From contig NC_073307.1 of the NCBI RefSeq assembly GCF_027595985.1, forward strand, positions 43,440,594-43,504,593: a stretch of 64,000 bases of DNA. The letters are read 5' to 3'. Every line of letters starts with the position of its first letter. Positions within the stretch are counted from its first letter, which is position 1. The translations under genes were made by a program, and so were the position numbers. Source of the DNA: Sorex araneus (taxonomy: Eukaryota; Chordata; Mammalia; Eulipotyphla; Soricidae). This document shows positions 1-12,400 of the stretch, piece by piece. A model generated the notes under the pieces. That model searched no databases and was not told the DNA's origin. It saw only the letters and a program-made list of their open reading frames with translations.

Positions 1-2599
1 AATTATTTCTCAAGCATGTTCAATACTTTTGTGTAGTATGTCATGAACTGAAATGGTAGGAAAAGTAAAACCTGTAATTTGTTCTTCCAGTAAGTTTCAA
101 GTAGGTAAAATTATTAAAAATCATATTCTGAAGAATATAAAATGTGAAAAAAATATGAAGACCGTTGATCAGTAATCTGATATTTAAATGAGCTGCCAAT
201 ATTCATATAAAAATCAGGGTATTAAAAAAAAAACTTCATGATTCTCAGGTAGCCAACTCTAGAATTGCTATAAAACAAACTATTTTCAGACAAACTGAAG
301 TCTGAAACATTTTTTAAGGAATAAAATGATAGGGAAGCAATTTGCCATTAGGAAATCAATGTCAAGAGAGAAATATAAAGTAATTTTCATCTTGGTTAAG
401 ATTCCTTTTCAGTTAAAGATACTCAAAACAACAAGGTAAACTTTTACTAACATAATCTTAAGAACTAAAATAAACACAAATTAAGTTTTACCTGACTTCT
501 TAGTAGTTTGGACAAATTAAAACATAAAAGATATTTCTGACGTACAACATAATAAAGATATAATATTACACAGTTGACACAGAGCAGAAGAAAAAAAAAA
601 AGAATGAAACCCTACTAGAGAAATAACTTGTTTCCATCTATGTTATTATACCCGAGCACCACTATAGCAGGAAAACTGCGGCAACTCCACTAACAAAAAC
701 AAATATATGAATCCAAAGCAGCTAAGAATATGTATTAGATGAAAGAATGAAGTACAATATATAAAAAAATGGTCATGTTTTCTCTCCCATGAGATTAAAT
801 AAATTAACAGAATTAAGAGAAAGAAAACAAAATGAAGTCTGCAGTATACCAAAATGAGGCCAAACAGATAAAAGACTTATACAGACATACTCTCAGAAAT
901 TTCAAGCACTTGAATCACGAAGATAGTAATGGATGGATATGATTTGTTTTTGATTTTGTTTTTAAATTGCCAGACCCAAAAATAAACAAAATATGTGCAA
1001 GCAAAACTAAAAAAGCAGCATTATTAAAATGTATTTCAAAGAATCTGAAGATTCCCTTTTCCTCATGCAATTAACTTTTTTAAAAGGAAAAGGAAAGAAT
1101 CTAAATATCTCATCTAAGACATAAAATACCACCTTACCATCTTAAAGCATTTTTTCAAGCTTCAATTACAGCATAATAAGATGGTAGTTGGAATAATTTA
1201 TACGTTTACTAAAGCCTTTACCCACTCTTCCTGCTGGAAGTTGCTATATGCACATTCATAATTTTGACCTGACAGCAAAGTGAAAGAACATCAACATTAA
1301 TAAACACAGCATTAAATGGTTTCAGACTCAAAACTGTTAACAAAATAATGGCAGATTTTGAAAGCATGTTTTGAGCAAAATAGAAAATGTCACTTTAATT
1401 TCTGACTGAAATAGAGTAAATGAATATGGGTACCTATCTCAGGCTTATTCTTTGTTTTAAAAGGCAGTACATTAATACTGCAAATAAAATGAAAAAATAT
1501 GAACTGCAATGACAACTTGGTATTTCATTAAATTTTTAAATCAAAGTTATAATGTTTAAAATTTTAACATCTACCAAATTACTAATCATTTTTGTGCAGC
1601 ATTCAGTTATAATTTTAATTTTGAGTAACACAGGGCTACCTGTGTGAAATAAGCAGAGCCAAGTAACGGCATTATCCAAATGAACATGATTAGTTTTCAT
1701 CATTACAAACAACTTTAGGGGATCCTATTATAACTCTGCAGAAAGGAATAATAATGTGCATATCAAGGTAAAGGGGCAGAACCAACTTACAACCTAACTT
1801 TTAACATCTTTATCTTATGGGTGATTTTTTTTTAATTTTCTACTCTACTCTTTGAAAAATAGATTCTTGATTTTTCAATTTCCAAAAAAGCTAATTAATA
1901 GTTCCACTAATAGAACTAGTTAAGAGACCCAAACTGTTGATGGTTTTTTGCTAAAAAATAGCAGTCTAGTATGATACAGTAGAGACTGGCTAAGTGGGAT
2001 GAATAATATCTTAGTGTATTTTCTATTCCAGGAGTAAAGGTATGTAAGTCCATGGACCAAAGGGGTACCCAGAGCTTTATGATATAGTCCAAGATCTTGG
2101 GATAAAATATTATAAAGCCACTACCTGCATGCTGATACTTCTCAAACACACGCAAAACATAAAGATAGTGGCTAAATTCAATTCCAAATTCTCAGTGGCA
2201 TTTTTCCCCCTCATTTGTAAATGTGTAATCTATCTTGTTTATATACAGATTTTACTTTTCCTTCATGGGAATCAACAAAGTATTTTCATTTGAAAATTTT
2301 AGGGAAGCCTAAAAAATATGATTCATTTTGTCAAATCCTGAAATGATTTTATAAAGAAGTGGTTCAGTGCCGTCTAAATAAAAAATTAAGTAATTACTGT
2401 TAATTTATGGTGTAAAAAAAGTTCAAAGGAAATACTAAAAACCCCGCTTTGTAAAGCAGCAGTCTATTTTAAAACATTCCAATACTTACCAAAATGCTTT
2501 GCAAAACTGTTCAGGGCTTACAATATCTTAATGCATTTTATTACAACATGTTTAGGTGTCAGAAGGCTGATACATCTTTTGGTCAATATATTTAATTCC
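1..2599. other. AP3S1 intron 5, no recognised feature
   Basis: AT-rich sequence without a SOR SINE, L1 piece or exon-like segment that I can support. I searched both strands for the missing AP3S1 final exon and did not find it. Confidence 0.6.
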
Positions 2600-2743
2600 T
2601 TTTGTTTTGTTTTTGTTTTGAGGCCCTGCCCAGTTTGAATCACTTCTGGCAGATTTAGGGGACCCTACTGGGTGCCAAGAATTGAACCCAGGTTAGCTGC
2701 ATGCAACGCAAGCATTTTACCCAGAGTAGTATCTGTCGGGCCC
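2600..2743 (-). repeat. old SOR-type SINE
   Basis: The T-rich tail precedes 'AATTGAACCCAGGTTAGCTG' and a degraded head ending CGGGCCC, the reverse complement of the SINE B-box region and 5' end. Confidence 0.75.
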
Positions 2744-5700
2744 TTTAATTCCATTTTTTAGAGCAATTAATTCATGGTTTAAAAGATGTTTTGTCTTTTT
2801 GTTAGCCATTTTTAATACATACTAGTAAGTCAAAACTGTATAAGAAATTCTGTTAAGACTTTGTGCTAAAAACTACTGTAAGGAAAACAGTACTATTTAA
2901 AGTCACTATGCTATACCTTCACTGTTTCCTGCTATATATGCAAAAGGCTCTGCTTTGGGTTTCTAAAATCCCAATTTCTAAAATCCAACAGGTAATTTTA
3001 TGTCACCATCCTAATTTTAAAATGAAAAAAGTATCTGTGAGAGTTAAATTAAGATTGGTTCTGCCATATGTTGCTCAAAATAAACTCTACAAATTTCTAT
3101 ATACAAATTAAATTGTCATTTCTACAAATGTAATTTGCCAGTTAAATGACAATGTTTGGGAAAAAACAAAAATTTAAAATTTCCTTTTACAATGCAGGCA
3201 GACAAAACAGAACAAACATGACATCAATGATATACTACTAAAATACACTAAGTCCAATAAAAGATGAAACTACAGGAGAAACTAGAATGAAAAATAGGCT
3301 ACAGGGACTATATGGGTTCATTAACACAAATAATTTTTGAGTCTGGCCTAAATAATTAATTGCCTTTGACATCATTTTGCTTTCCCTTTGTAAAAGTACA
3401 TTTTTCTCAAAGTCAGCAATACCTTGTCTACCTGTCCTGTCTGGGAGATTGAAAGATAAAGGTCTGTAAGAGAGAAGAATGGAAAGAGCTAGAAAGATCA
3501 GGATGTTCAGAAAAAAGAAGACTGGCTTTTTAAAAGTAGTGACTAAATTCAGATCCATCTTAAAAATAACATGAAACGCATAAAACCTAAGGAGTCTCCC
3601 CAGCCCCACCCCTTTACCTCCACCCCCCAAAGAAGTTTTTCATTCCTAGGCAGACTCCAAGGTGCTTCTTACATTTTCCCCAAATCCCACAATCTCTCAG
3701 CTGGAACCATCCTTTCCCAAGATCCCAATTTTGTCGCAAACCATTTTTTCTATCAAAGCAGAACAGATGAAAATACCTTCAGGATTTTATCTTTGTTTCT
3801 AATCACTTTAAAAATGAGACATTTTGCTTCTACCTTTCTAGGTAGTGGGAATAAAACTGGCTTACTTTCTTCGGTGAAAGAAATACGACCTTTTAAACCT
3901 TAGTAATAAATCTTCTATTACTGACCAAAAAGGAAAAAGGTACCTAAGCAGGTTCATGTTGTACTGTTAGAGCTGTATATTAATTATACCATGGCTTACT
4001 TTTAAAAGATAAATGTTATTCTAAAGATAACTTTTGTGCATTTTAAATTATAACAAACAGCTAGATCTTTTCATCAACCATGACATTCTGGATTTTAATT
4101 GTCTTTCTTGTTTAGTTTTTGTTTATAAAATAAAATTTAATTGAAATTTAACAATATTCAGATTATAGCAGCCTGTATATTTGCTCTCAAATAAATCTGG
4201 ATTATTCTGCAGTTTTGCATTTAGTAGAGTTAACCAGCTTAACATGGAAATGGACTCCATATGAAAATGTTTGGTATTCAGTGAGTCTGATATAAAACTG
4301 GCAGGCTTACAAACTGTAAAGTATATAAAAATTACTACAAATTATACAAAGAATTATACTAAAAAATTATACAAAGCAAATGTTTAACAAGATTTCTTTA
4401 AAAGGCCTCAATTTGATCAAAATCTTGAAAGTTAAAATATAGTAGATACCATATGTAGAAAAGCACTTGATAAACATGTAATATTGTGGTTTATCTCCAA
4501 ATAGACTTAATCATACCTTCATGAAAGGAGAAAAAGAAAAACAAATTTGTAATAGGCAACAAATGATTATTCAGGTTAAAAGATGATCAGTGGATGAGAA
4601 ATGGAAGTATATACTGGTATTGAAATCCACTTTGAGCATCACTGATTTTGCAAAAGGATTTTTTGAAAACTACCTTATAATTATTTTTATAAAAATATAA
4701 ATTCTATATTTCTGCTTTTTATGGATTAAAGTAAAAAAGGAACTATCTAATACAGAACTACTATGGGTCCCTCACCCCCCCCCCCCAAAAAAAAAGACTT
4801 TAGTTAGTATCATATACTGTAGAGTAGGGAGAAAAAGATTTTTCAAAAGAAGCCATCACCAAAGAATAAGAAATAAACATCTGGAAATATAAATATGTCA
4901 GATAAGAGGTCAATATATTTTTTACAGATTATACAAAATTCACCAATTACCACATATTAATTCATTTTTAGATTATTAATGAAATTATCACTGGCTCTTG
5001 GGATTTAAACATTATACACATAAGGGTTTTAAAAGCAAAGTTTAAGAGATTTCAAGTTTTAATTTTAGGATAAACAATTTATAGTACTTATAATTTAGTA
5101 CTACAGCAATAGCAAAATAATAAATTGTAAGCCAACTATACTAAATAATACTGAACCACTTTCCTGTCCTAAAAACTAAATTTTCTCTTATCATTCTACT
5201 TTATGTTTTCTCCTTTCAAAAACTAGTACTTTAAAATCTGGCTAGAGATTACATAAAACATGTAGTTACTTAAGAGTCATTATTTTAAACTCTCTCCACT
5301 ATGCAACAGCTCTCATTTGGAAAACTATTGGGATCCCAATCTTTCACAGTGCAAACAAGATTTGTTCAGTTGTTCAGAACTCACCTGCTACAAACTAATG
5401 CTAGTGTATTTTAGCATCTTGCTGCTTCTGTAGTTCTTTTAACTTTAAATGAACAAAATTCCTGAATTTGTATTAATAATTACAAATGAAATGTTTTTAA
5501 TCTGCATTATGACGGCAAATAATGAAAGTATCCTCAAATAATAAAAGTATCCTCAAAGTTGAATGAGCCGTCAAGATGACTGACCTTTCTAAACTCTGGC
5601 ACAGTAGAGAGCAACAACCAAGAATAATGTGATCTTGAATAGCTGAGCTATAGCATCTGTTACTGCTATAAAAGGATAGGTATCTGAGCAAAGATTCACA

Positions 5701-6311
5701 AATTCTAAAGTAGGATTTTATACAGCATAGAATTATTGGTTCGTCCTTATTCATCTTATCTTACTAGCATTTTAGCTCTGTATTACTAATCAAAAATTTC
5801 TCTTTTAGTACTCATATCACTGTATAAAATATGTGACAAGTTATCAGTGACTATTGAGAAGGACCCAGATTTTTAAAATTAAGCACTGAATTCCTTTAAA
5901 AATGTGTACTTAGCCTTGCTCAGCAGCCATATCAGAACTTATATTACTTCCTCATTGAGAATTCCATTTTTTCATCTTTCCTTTCCCATAAATAAATGGA
6001 TATGCACATCTTGAAAATAATTTTTAGATTCTTTATTACTGAGGTTTCATAAAGAATTAATTATTTTATTTTATTTTTGAAATGATGTTTACTACCAAAG
6101 GCATTTAGCTAAAGAATACAAAAAACTTGACCCTGGAGAGTCATCACAAATCATTTAGCATACTAATGTACATCCCTATTAAAAAAAAAATCTAAATAAG
6201 CATACCAGCTGTACCTAAAAGAATAAAGGACAAAGATTGAAGGCTAAAAATTATGATAAAATTATGGTCATACTTACTATCTTCATATATTAAAGCTCTT
6301 TCCTTTCTTAC
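2744..6311. other. AP3S1 intron 5, mostly unique
   Basis: AT-rich with no clear interspersed repeat. It has a C-run/A-run at 4777-4796 and a short direct duplication (GTATCCTCAAA) near 5529-5560. The open frames at 3238-3630 and 3571-3903 overlap on opposite strands and match no family I know. Confidence 0.55.
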
Positions 6312-6419
6312 CTCAGATTTCTCCAGTTTGTTTTGTGCATCAATTTGTGTGACAATTTCATTCATATTGGTCTCCAAGACCATTCCCCCCATCACCATTT
6401 CTGCAAGGATATTGTGAAC
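6312..6419 (-). CDS. AP3S1: AP3S1 coding exon 5 (last coding exon in the window)
   Basis: Encodes [18 protein letters not shown] and [18 protein letters not shown], 36 codons. VHNILAEMV is the AP3S1 form (AP3S2 has VHYILQEVV). The acceptor is CTCTTAG and the donor is GTAAGAA. The open frame running past the donor to about 6192 is intronic read-through. The expected final exon, starting AGLAGAPARAV, was not found between 1 and 6311. Confidence 0.97.
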
Positions 6420-9400
6420 CTAAGAGAAAAAAATAATACATACCAAAAAAGAAAACTTACCACTGAAGTATTTAATAATTTTAATAGTTTTTATTTCAAG
6501 TACAAGAGAGTCTCTTGCCCGCACACCTGGCTGTCTTCCCCGGGGCCCCTCGGAGGTGATGGGCTCCAGCTTCCCTCCCCACCCCAAGCAGACCTCCCGG
6601 CAGCCGAAGACCACTGGAACCTAGCTACAGCCATGCTCGAGGCCCCTCTCTACACGTTCGGACAGGCCTCATGCATGAAGGTACCGGCAGAGGAACCCAG
6701 GTGTGTGTAATCCCATCAACGGCCAACATCCAGAGAGAGACTTAAAAGCAAGCTCTCAGAAGCACTCGGGCGCAGTATCTTGTAGCCTACTTCTTCTCCC
6801 TCTGGGAGAAACTGGCAATCTTCTGAGAGTTTCCGGCCCACATGGGACAGCCTTGCAAGCTTCCCATGGTGTATTCATATGCAAAATCCAGTAACAAGCT
6901 GGATCTCATTCCTCTGACCCTGAAGAGCCCTCAGTGCAACATCGTTAGGAGGGCCAAGTCGAGAGAGACTGAGCCCGCCCGAGAAATCGGTGATTAATGG
7001 GATATTGTGATTGATTGATTGTGATTTATTTCAAGTACGATTGTGTCTATTTTGTAAGTATGACTTGCAATACCCAATTTGTAGTATGGTTCATAAAGGC
7101 TCTATTTCTGTGGCCAGTGAGTTTAGGCACTCGCACACAGACAACCCAGGTTTGAACCCTGGCCTTGTATATGGTCCCCTAAGCACAGCCTGGAGTGATT
7201 CCTGAGCACCACTGGGTGTGTACTCCCTCCCTCAAAACACAGCATTCCTGTAAATAGTTACAGAATGTCTTTGGGGGCCGGAAGGTGCACATCTAGTGGT
7301 GCTCAGAGATTACTCCTAACTCTGCACTCAATAATTACTCATGGCAGGCTCAGGAAACCATATGGGGAACCTACAATATGCTGGGGATAGAACCTGGGTT
7401 GGCTGTGTGCTCAGTAAAAACCTAGTCACTGTACTATTATTGCTCTGGCCCCATACAGAATGTCTTTAATTCTTACTTTAGTAAGCTATAAAAAAGATAA
7501 TAGTGCATTGTTTATTGAAAGGTATTATACATGTATGTGTGTGTATATATATACACATATATATGTATATGTGTGTATCTATCTATTTTAATAGTATGCC
7601 ATCTGTTTGTTCTAGTCATTGAAAGAATTAAACATGGTAATTCCTGGAAGTATAAATACATAATCTACAAACATTTGCTACTATTATTATCTATCAATGT
7701 TTAAAAATGGTCTATAAATGGTCTTTTATACCCTTATTTTAGCTAATATTTCAAATGCTTTAATATGCATGATATTTAATACGGTATATGGCATTAACAT
7801 AAACTCTAAACTTTAAAGAATTAAAATGTTCTTTTTATTGTCGGTATTAAGAATGCTTTTTCAAAAACTCAAAGTCCTTTATAAATTTAATATCAAATTT
7901 CTTTATCATCAAATACATACTACAAAGACTAAAAATATTGTTTACATTGAGTCAAAAATATTATAATCCAGATGGGTTTTTATATGGCACTTACTAGATC
8001 AAAAATTAACAATTTAAGTTACTAGATCAAAAATTAACAATTTAAGGCCAAATTTAGGTATCACAGAACAATATATGTTTTCATGTATGTATCCATATTA
8101 AAGATGTGTCATTAAAGTTAAGATTGAGAGCCAAATCTTAAAATTAAGATTTAGAGCCAAATACACATTCTTTTCCAGTGCACACGGGGCATTCTCCAAA
8201 ACAGGCCACATGCTGGGCCACAAAACATACGTCCATAAAATTAAGAGGACAGAAATTGTATCAACTATTTTTTCAAACCATGATGCACTAAAAATAGAAG
8301 TTAATCACACACAGATATAGAGAATCAAATCAAACACCTGGAAATTAAACAGCTCACTACTAAACAACCAGTGGGTTAGAGGGAAAAAAATCAAAAGATT
8401 CCTGGAAAGAAACGAGAATGAGAATACCAGCAATCAAAAATTGTGGAACCCAACAAAAGCAGTGTTAAGGGAAAAATTTATAGTTTTGAAGCATACATCA
8501 GGAAGAAAGAAAGGCCTCACATAAATGACTTCACAGCTTAAAATCTTGGAAAATGAGCAACAAAAGGAGCCCAAACCAGGAAGGAGGAAATAAATAATGA
8601 AACAGCAGAAATTAAAGAGCTGGCTTACTGATTTATTTTCTGATTATTCTATTTGCCATTTCTTAGAATTTTGTTGGAATAAGCAATATAAAGTAAATTT
8701 ATCATGTGCCTTAGGGGGCAGGTTTATATTGGGAGAGAAACTAGGAATATTGGTGGGGGGAAGGTCACACTGGTGGTACTAGAACACTAAAATGTTTGAA
8801 ACAACTATGTAATGAACAACTTTGTAAACATGGTATTTTTAATAAAAATTAATTTAAAAAAGAAATTAATGAGCTGGAATCCCAAAATATAATCCAAAAC
8901 ATCAATAAAACCAAGAGTTGGTTCTTTGAAAAAAATAACAAGATCAATAAACCAATAGTAAGACTCACTTATGAAAGAAGAGAGATCCCTAATAAACTGA
9001 ATAAAACACAGGACATCACAACAGCACCACAGAAATTCAAAGAATCATGAGAGATTACTTTGAGAATCTTTTTTTTTTTTAATCAGGCAGGGGCTTCTGG
9101 GGTCACTCAGGGGTTACTCCTGGCTCTGCATTCAGGAATTTTTCCTCGTGGTACTCAGGGGAACAAATGGAATGCTGGAGACTGAACCCGGGGTCACTGC
9201 ATGCAAAGAAATTCCCTACCTGCTGTACTATCATTTTGGCCCACTTCGAGAATCTTTATGCCACGAAACAAGTGAATGCAGAAGAAATGGATAAATTCCT
9301 GGATTTCTATAACCTCCCAAAACTGAACCAAGAAGATTTGGAAAAACAGAATTCCAAATTATCACGACAGAGGAAATTGAAATTGAATAATTTTTGGTGG

Positions 9401-12400
9401 TGGTGGTGGTGGTTGGCAGGGATGGGGTTGAGTCACACTTAGCAATGTCAGGGTTTACTCCTGACTGTGCACTCGGGGATCACTCCTGGTGGTGTGGTGC
9501 CAGGGATTAAACCTGGGTTGACCACAGGCAAGGTAAACTCTCTACCCGTAGTACTACTGCTCTAGCTGAAGTTACCAAGATATTCTTAATGGCTGTTGAG
9601 AGGAAAGGGAGTCTCTCACTTTGTGGCTTTAAAGATACATTATCAAATTCAAGAGGAACTAGATTTGGTAAAAAACACACTACTTATTTCTTAATTCTCC
9701 CAGCCTCAAGGGCAGGAAGATTAGTTAGGACAGTTAATTACTTGGGAAAGCAGAAGTCTGGTGGGTAGTTCAGAGAATGGCAGATTGAGCACTAAATGGG
9801 TCAAAGTCATATATTCTCTTTACAGAATCTGCATATTGCTGACGTTTACCCTGGGTTTTGACACTGTGCTATAGATGGAGCATGCCAGGGCTGCCCAGAG
9901 CCACGGGGGTTTCAGCAAATGAAAGGTAACTGGCAAATAAGCTGATCCTTCCAGCAAATCTACAATGAACAGGAAGTGTAACTTTTTAAAAAATGAAGTT
10001 ATAATGCCCAAAAGTAGAGAGAGAATATGGGGAATATTGTCTGCCATGGAGGCAGGGGGAGGGTGGGAAAGGGGGGGTATACCAGGGATATTGGTGGGGG
10101 GGAATGTGCACTAGTGGAGGGATGGGTGTTTGATCATTGTGTGATTGTAACGCAAACATGAAAGCTTGTAACTATAAAAAAGAAATCCAAAAAAATATGA
10201 AGTTATTTATATCTTTTATGTTACAATCAAAACATAAGTTGTAAAAAAAAAAGTGGGTGGCCAACCTCAGTTCGATACCCAGCACCATCTTGTCCTAAGC
10301 ACAACTGGGAGCAATTTTTAAGCACAGAGACTGAAGCAGCAGCCTCCTGCATCACTGGGTGTGACCCTAACCCCTCCTCACCACAAAATTTTTTTTTGAA
10401 AGTATAGATGTTCCTTCCTCTGTAATATGTAACATTTAAACCATGCAAGACTTTATCCCAACCTCACCCTCTATAAAAATCAAAGCCTTTTGTTGTGTAT
10501 ACTATTACTCAAAAAACTTGAGAGAAATAAACCTTTTTAGATCCTCTTGGTAGTGGTGCCATCTTCAGTATTTAGCAACACACCAATTTTGACTGGGCGT
10601 GGGCAGAGGTGATCCTGTCCTACTACTTCAGGGTGACTAATACAGATAAGGATTTATGATGAGAAACTGCTAACACAGTAAAAGAAAATATGGACTACTG
10701 ATAGGCGGGAGAGTAGATTACATGGAAACCATTAAAAACTTTTTTTCTTCAATACAGAAACTGATTATATTGCAGAGAGCCGCAGCTTTGTCACAAAGTG
10801 AAGATAAGAAACATGCTAAGCAGGATGTAAGAATGAGGAATATGCTGATATTTGCTTATAACTTCCTCTTTTGATTTGCTCATCCAAAAGCAGGCCAAGG
10901 GTTTTGTGGCAAAAATCTCTGTAACCAGGGCCAGAGCAGTAGTACAGTGGGTAGGGCTCTTGCTCTGTATGTGGTCAACTCATGTCCCATCCCTGGCAAC
11001 ACACAAAGAGGAGGACCTGAGCACTGCAGCGTGCATACCAAAAATCACCCCCCTCTCCCCAAAAAGGTAGTTTTTTTTGGTTCATCCTCTGAGTACCACC
11101 TCTGGGAGCAACCCTGGAGCACAGAGCTGGTAGAAGAACCCAAAGAACTGTCAGGGGTAGCCAAGAAACCAAATAACAAAATAAATATTTTGCGGGGAGG
11201 GTCTCCAAGTTAGTACTAAGCAGTCTAAAGGCCTCTCCCACTATTCACCACTATTCAATGTGAGGGCCCAAGGAAGTGATGCTACCAGAGTCCTTGAGAG
11301 GCAGGGATTACCTGCATCACCTCCACAGTACTAGGGGCTGTAGGGCTTGGAGGCTTCCACGATACTCAGCAATGCTCAGGAGAACATGTGATACCACAAA
11401 CAAAACCAGGGTATGCTACATGCAAGGCAAGTACCTTAACCCCTGTATAGAATCTCTAGCCCAAATGGTATTTTTTAAATGCTCAAAAAAAGAGAGCATT
11501 ACTTGTGCTATATCTTGATAGTGGTAGTGGTTACATAACTATATGCATTTGCAAAAATTTAACTGACTGCATATTTAAAACCAACTTTTAGTTTTAGCTA
11601 AAATGTTTTATATGTAGCCAGCTATTTTGCACTAAATATATTTTTGCATATTAATGTTTTCCTTGAATAAAAAGATTTAACAATACAAAAATAGTACCTT
11701 ATCTACATGGAAAATTAAATCCAGTTCACAAACATTTTCAAAACACTTGTCTAGTGTTTCCACAAATACCTATAGAAAAAGAAAAGAAAAAAGTTAAACT
11801 TTTGAAAATTGTACGAGTCCATTCAAATCTATTCTCTATAAGGCAAATCATTCTTATTCGTAAATTAAAACTTTCCTAATTATATTTTTAAGTAAACATA
11901 TTAAGAACAAAAAACAAATTTTAGACAATTTTTCTGTACAATACTTTTTAATATTTTACATACAAACAAAACTATTGAAAATAAAAACTAAAGACTCAAA
12001 AGAATGCCAAGCTGTTGAATTGTCCCAGATAGGCCAATCTCTGGGCTGAGAATGCTGCGGCCTTCTTGGAATGGGGAAGAGCAAATTCCCTTCCCTACCT
12101 AAAAGCCTTCATTCATGTCTTCATTCTCCTGAAACTGAAAAAAGCATCAATAAGAGGCCTAATGCACATTATCAACTTGTGTAATATTATTTATCACAGT
12201 TAAGATCACAGATTGCATCAAACAGAAAGAAATCTTCAGAGAACTAATCATCTGGGCTGATTAAAGAGCTAAGAAGAAACCAGGGAACACCACAAATGCC
12301 AAGGTTCAAATAAAAGGAATAGAGAAGACATGAGTTTCTAAAAGAACTATGCCCTTTTTTTGTTGTTTTGGTTTTGGGTTTTTGGCCCATACTCAGCATT

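Larger units (their letters stand above)
8150..9390 (+). mobile_element. L1 ORF2 fragment, broken by two insertions
   Basis: Decayed L1 ORF2 reading with many stops, split into 8150-8623, 8862-9071 and 9243-9390. Recognisable ORF2 phrases include [10 protein letters not shown] and a following [14 protein letters not shown]. It is interrupted by a 238-bp element (8624-8861) and a SINE (9072-9242), each with its own target duplication, so the L1 is the oldest layer. Confidence 0.85.

Noticed and set aside
3238-3903. Overlapping 130- and 110-codon frames on opposite strands
   Set aside because: No family resemblance, no splice or promoter context, and located inside AP3S1 intron 5.
1-6311. AP3S1 final coding exon and 3' UTR
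   Set aside because: No reverse-complement match to the expected AGLAGAPARAV...NLPSFK exon was found, so I place it outside the window.
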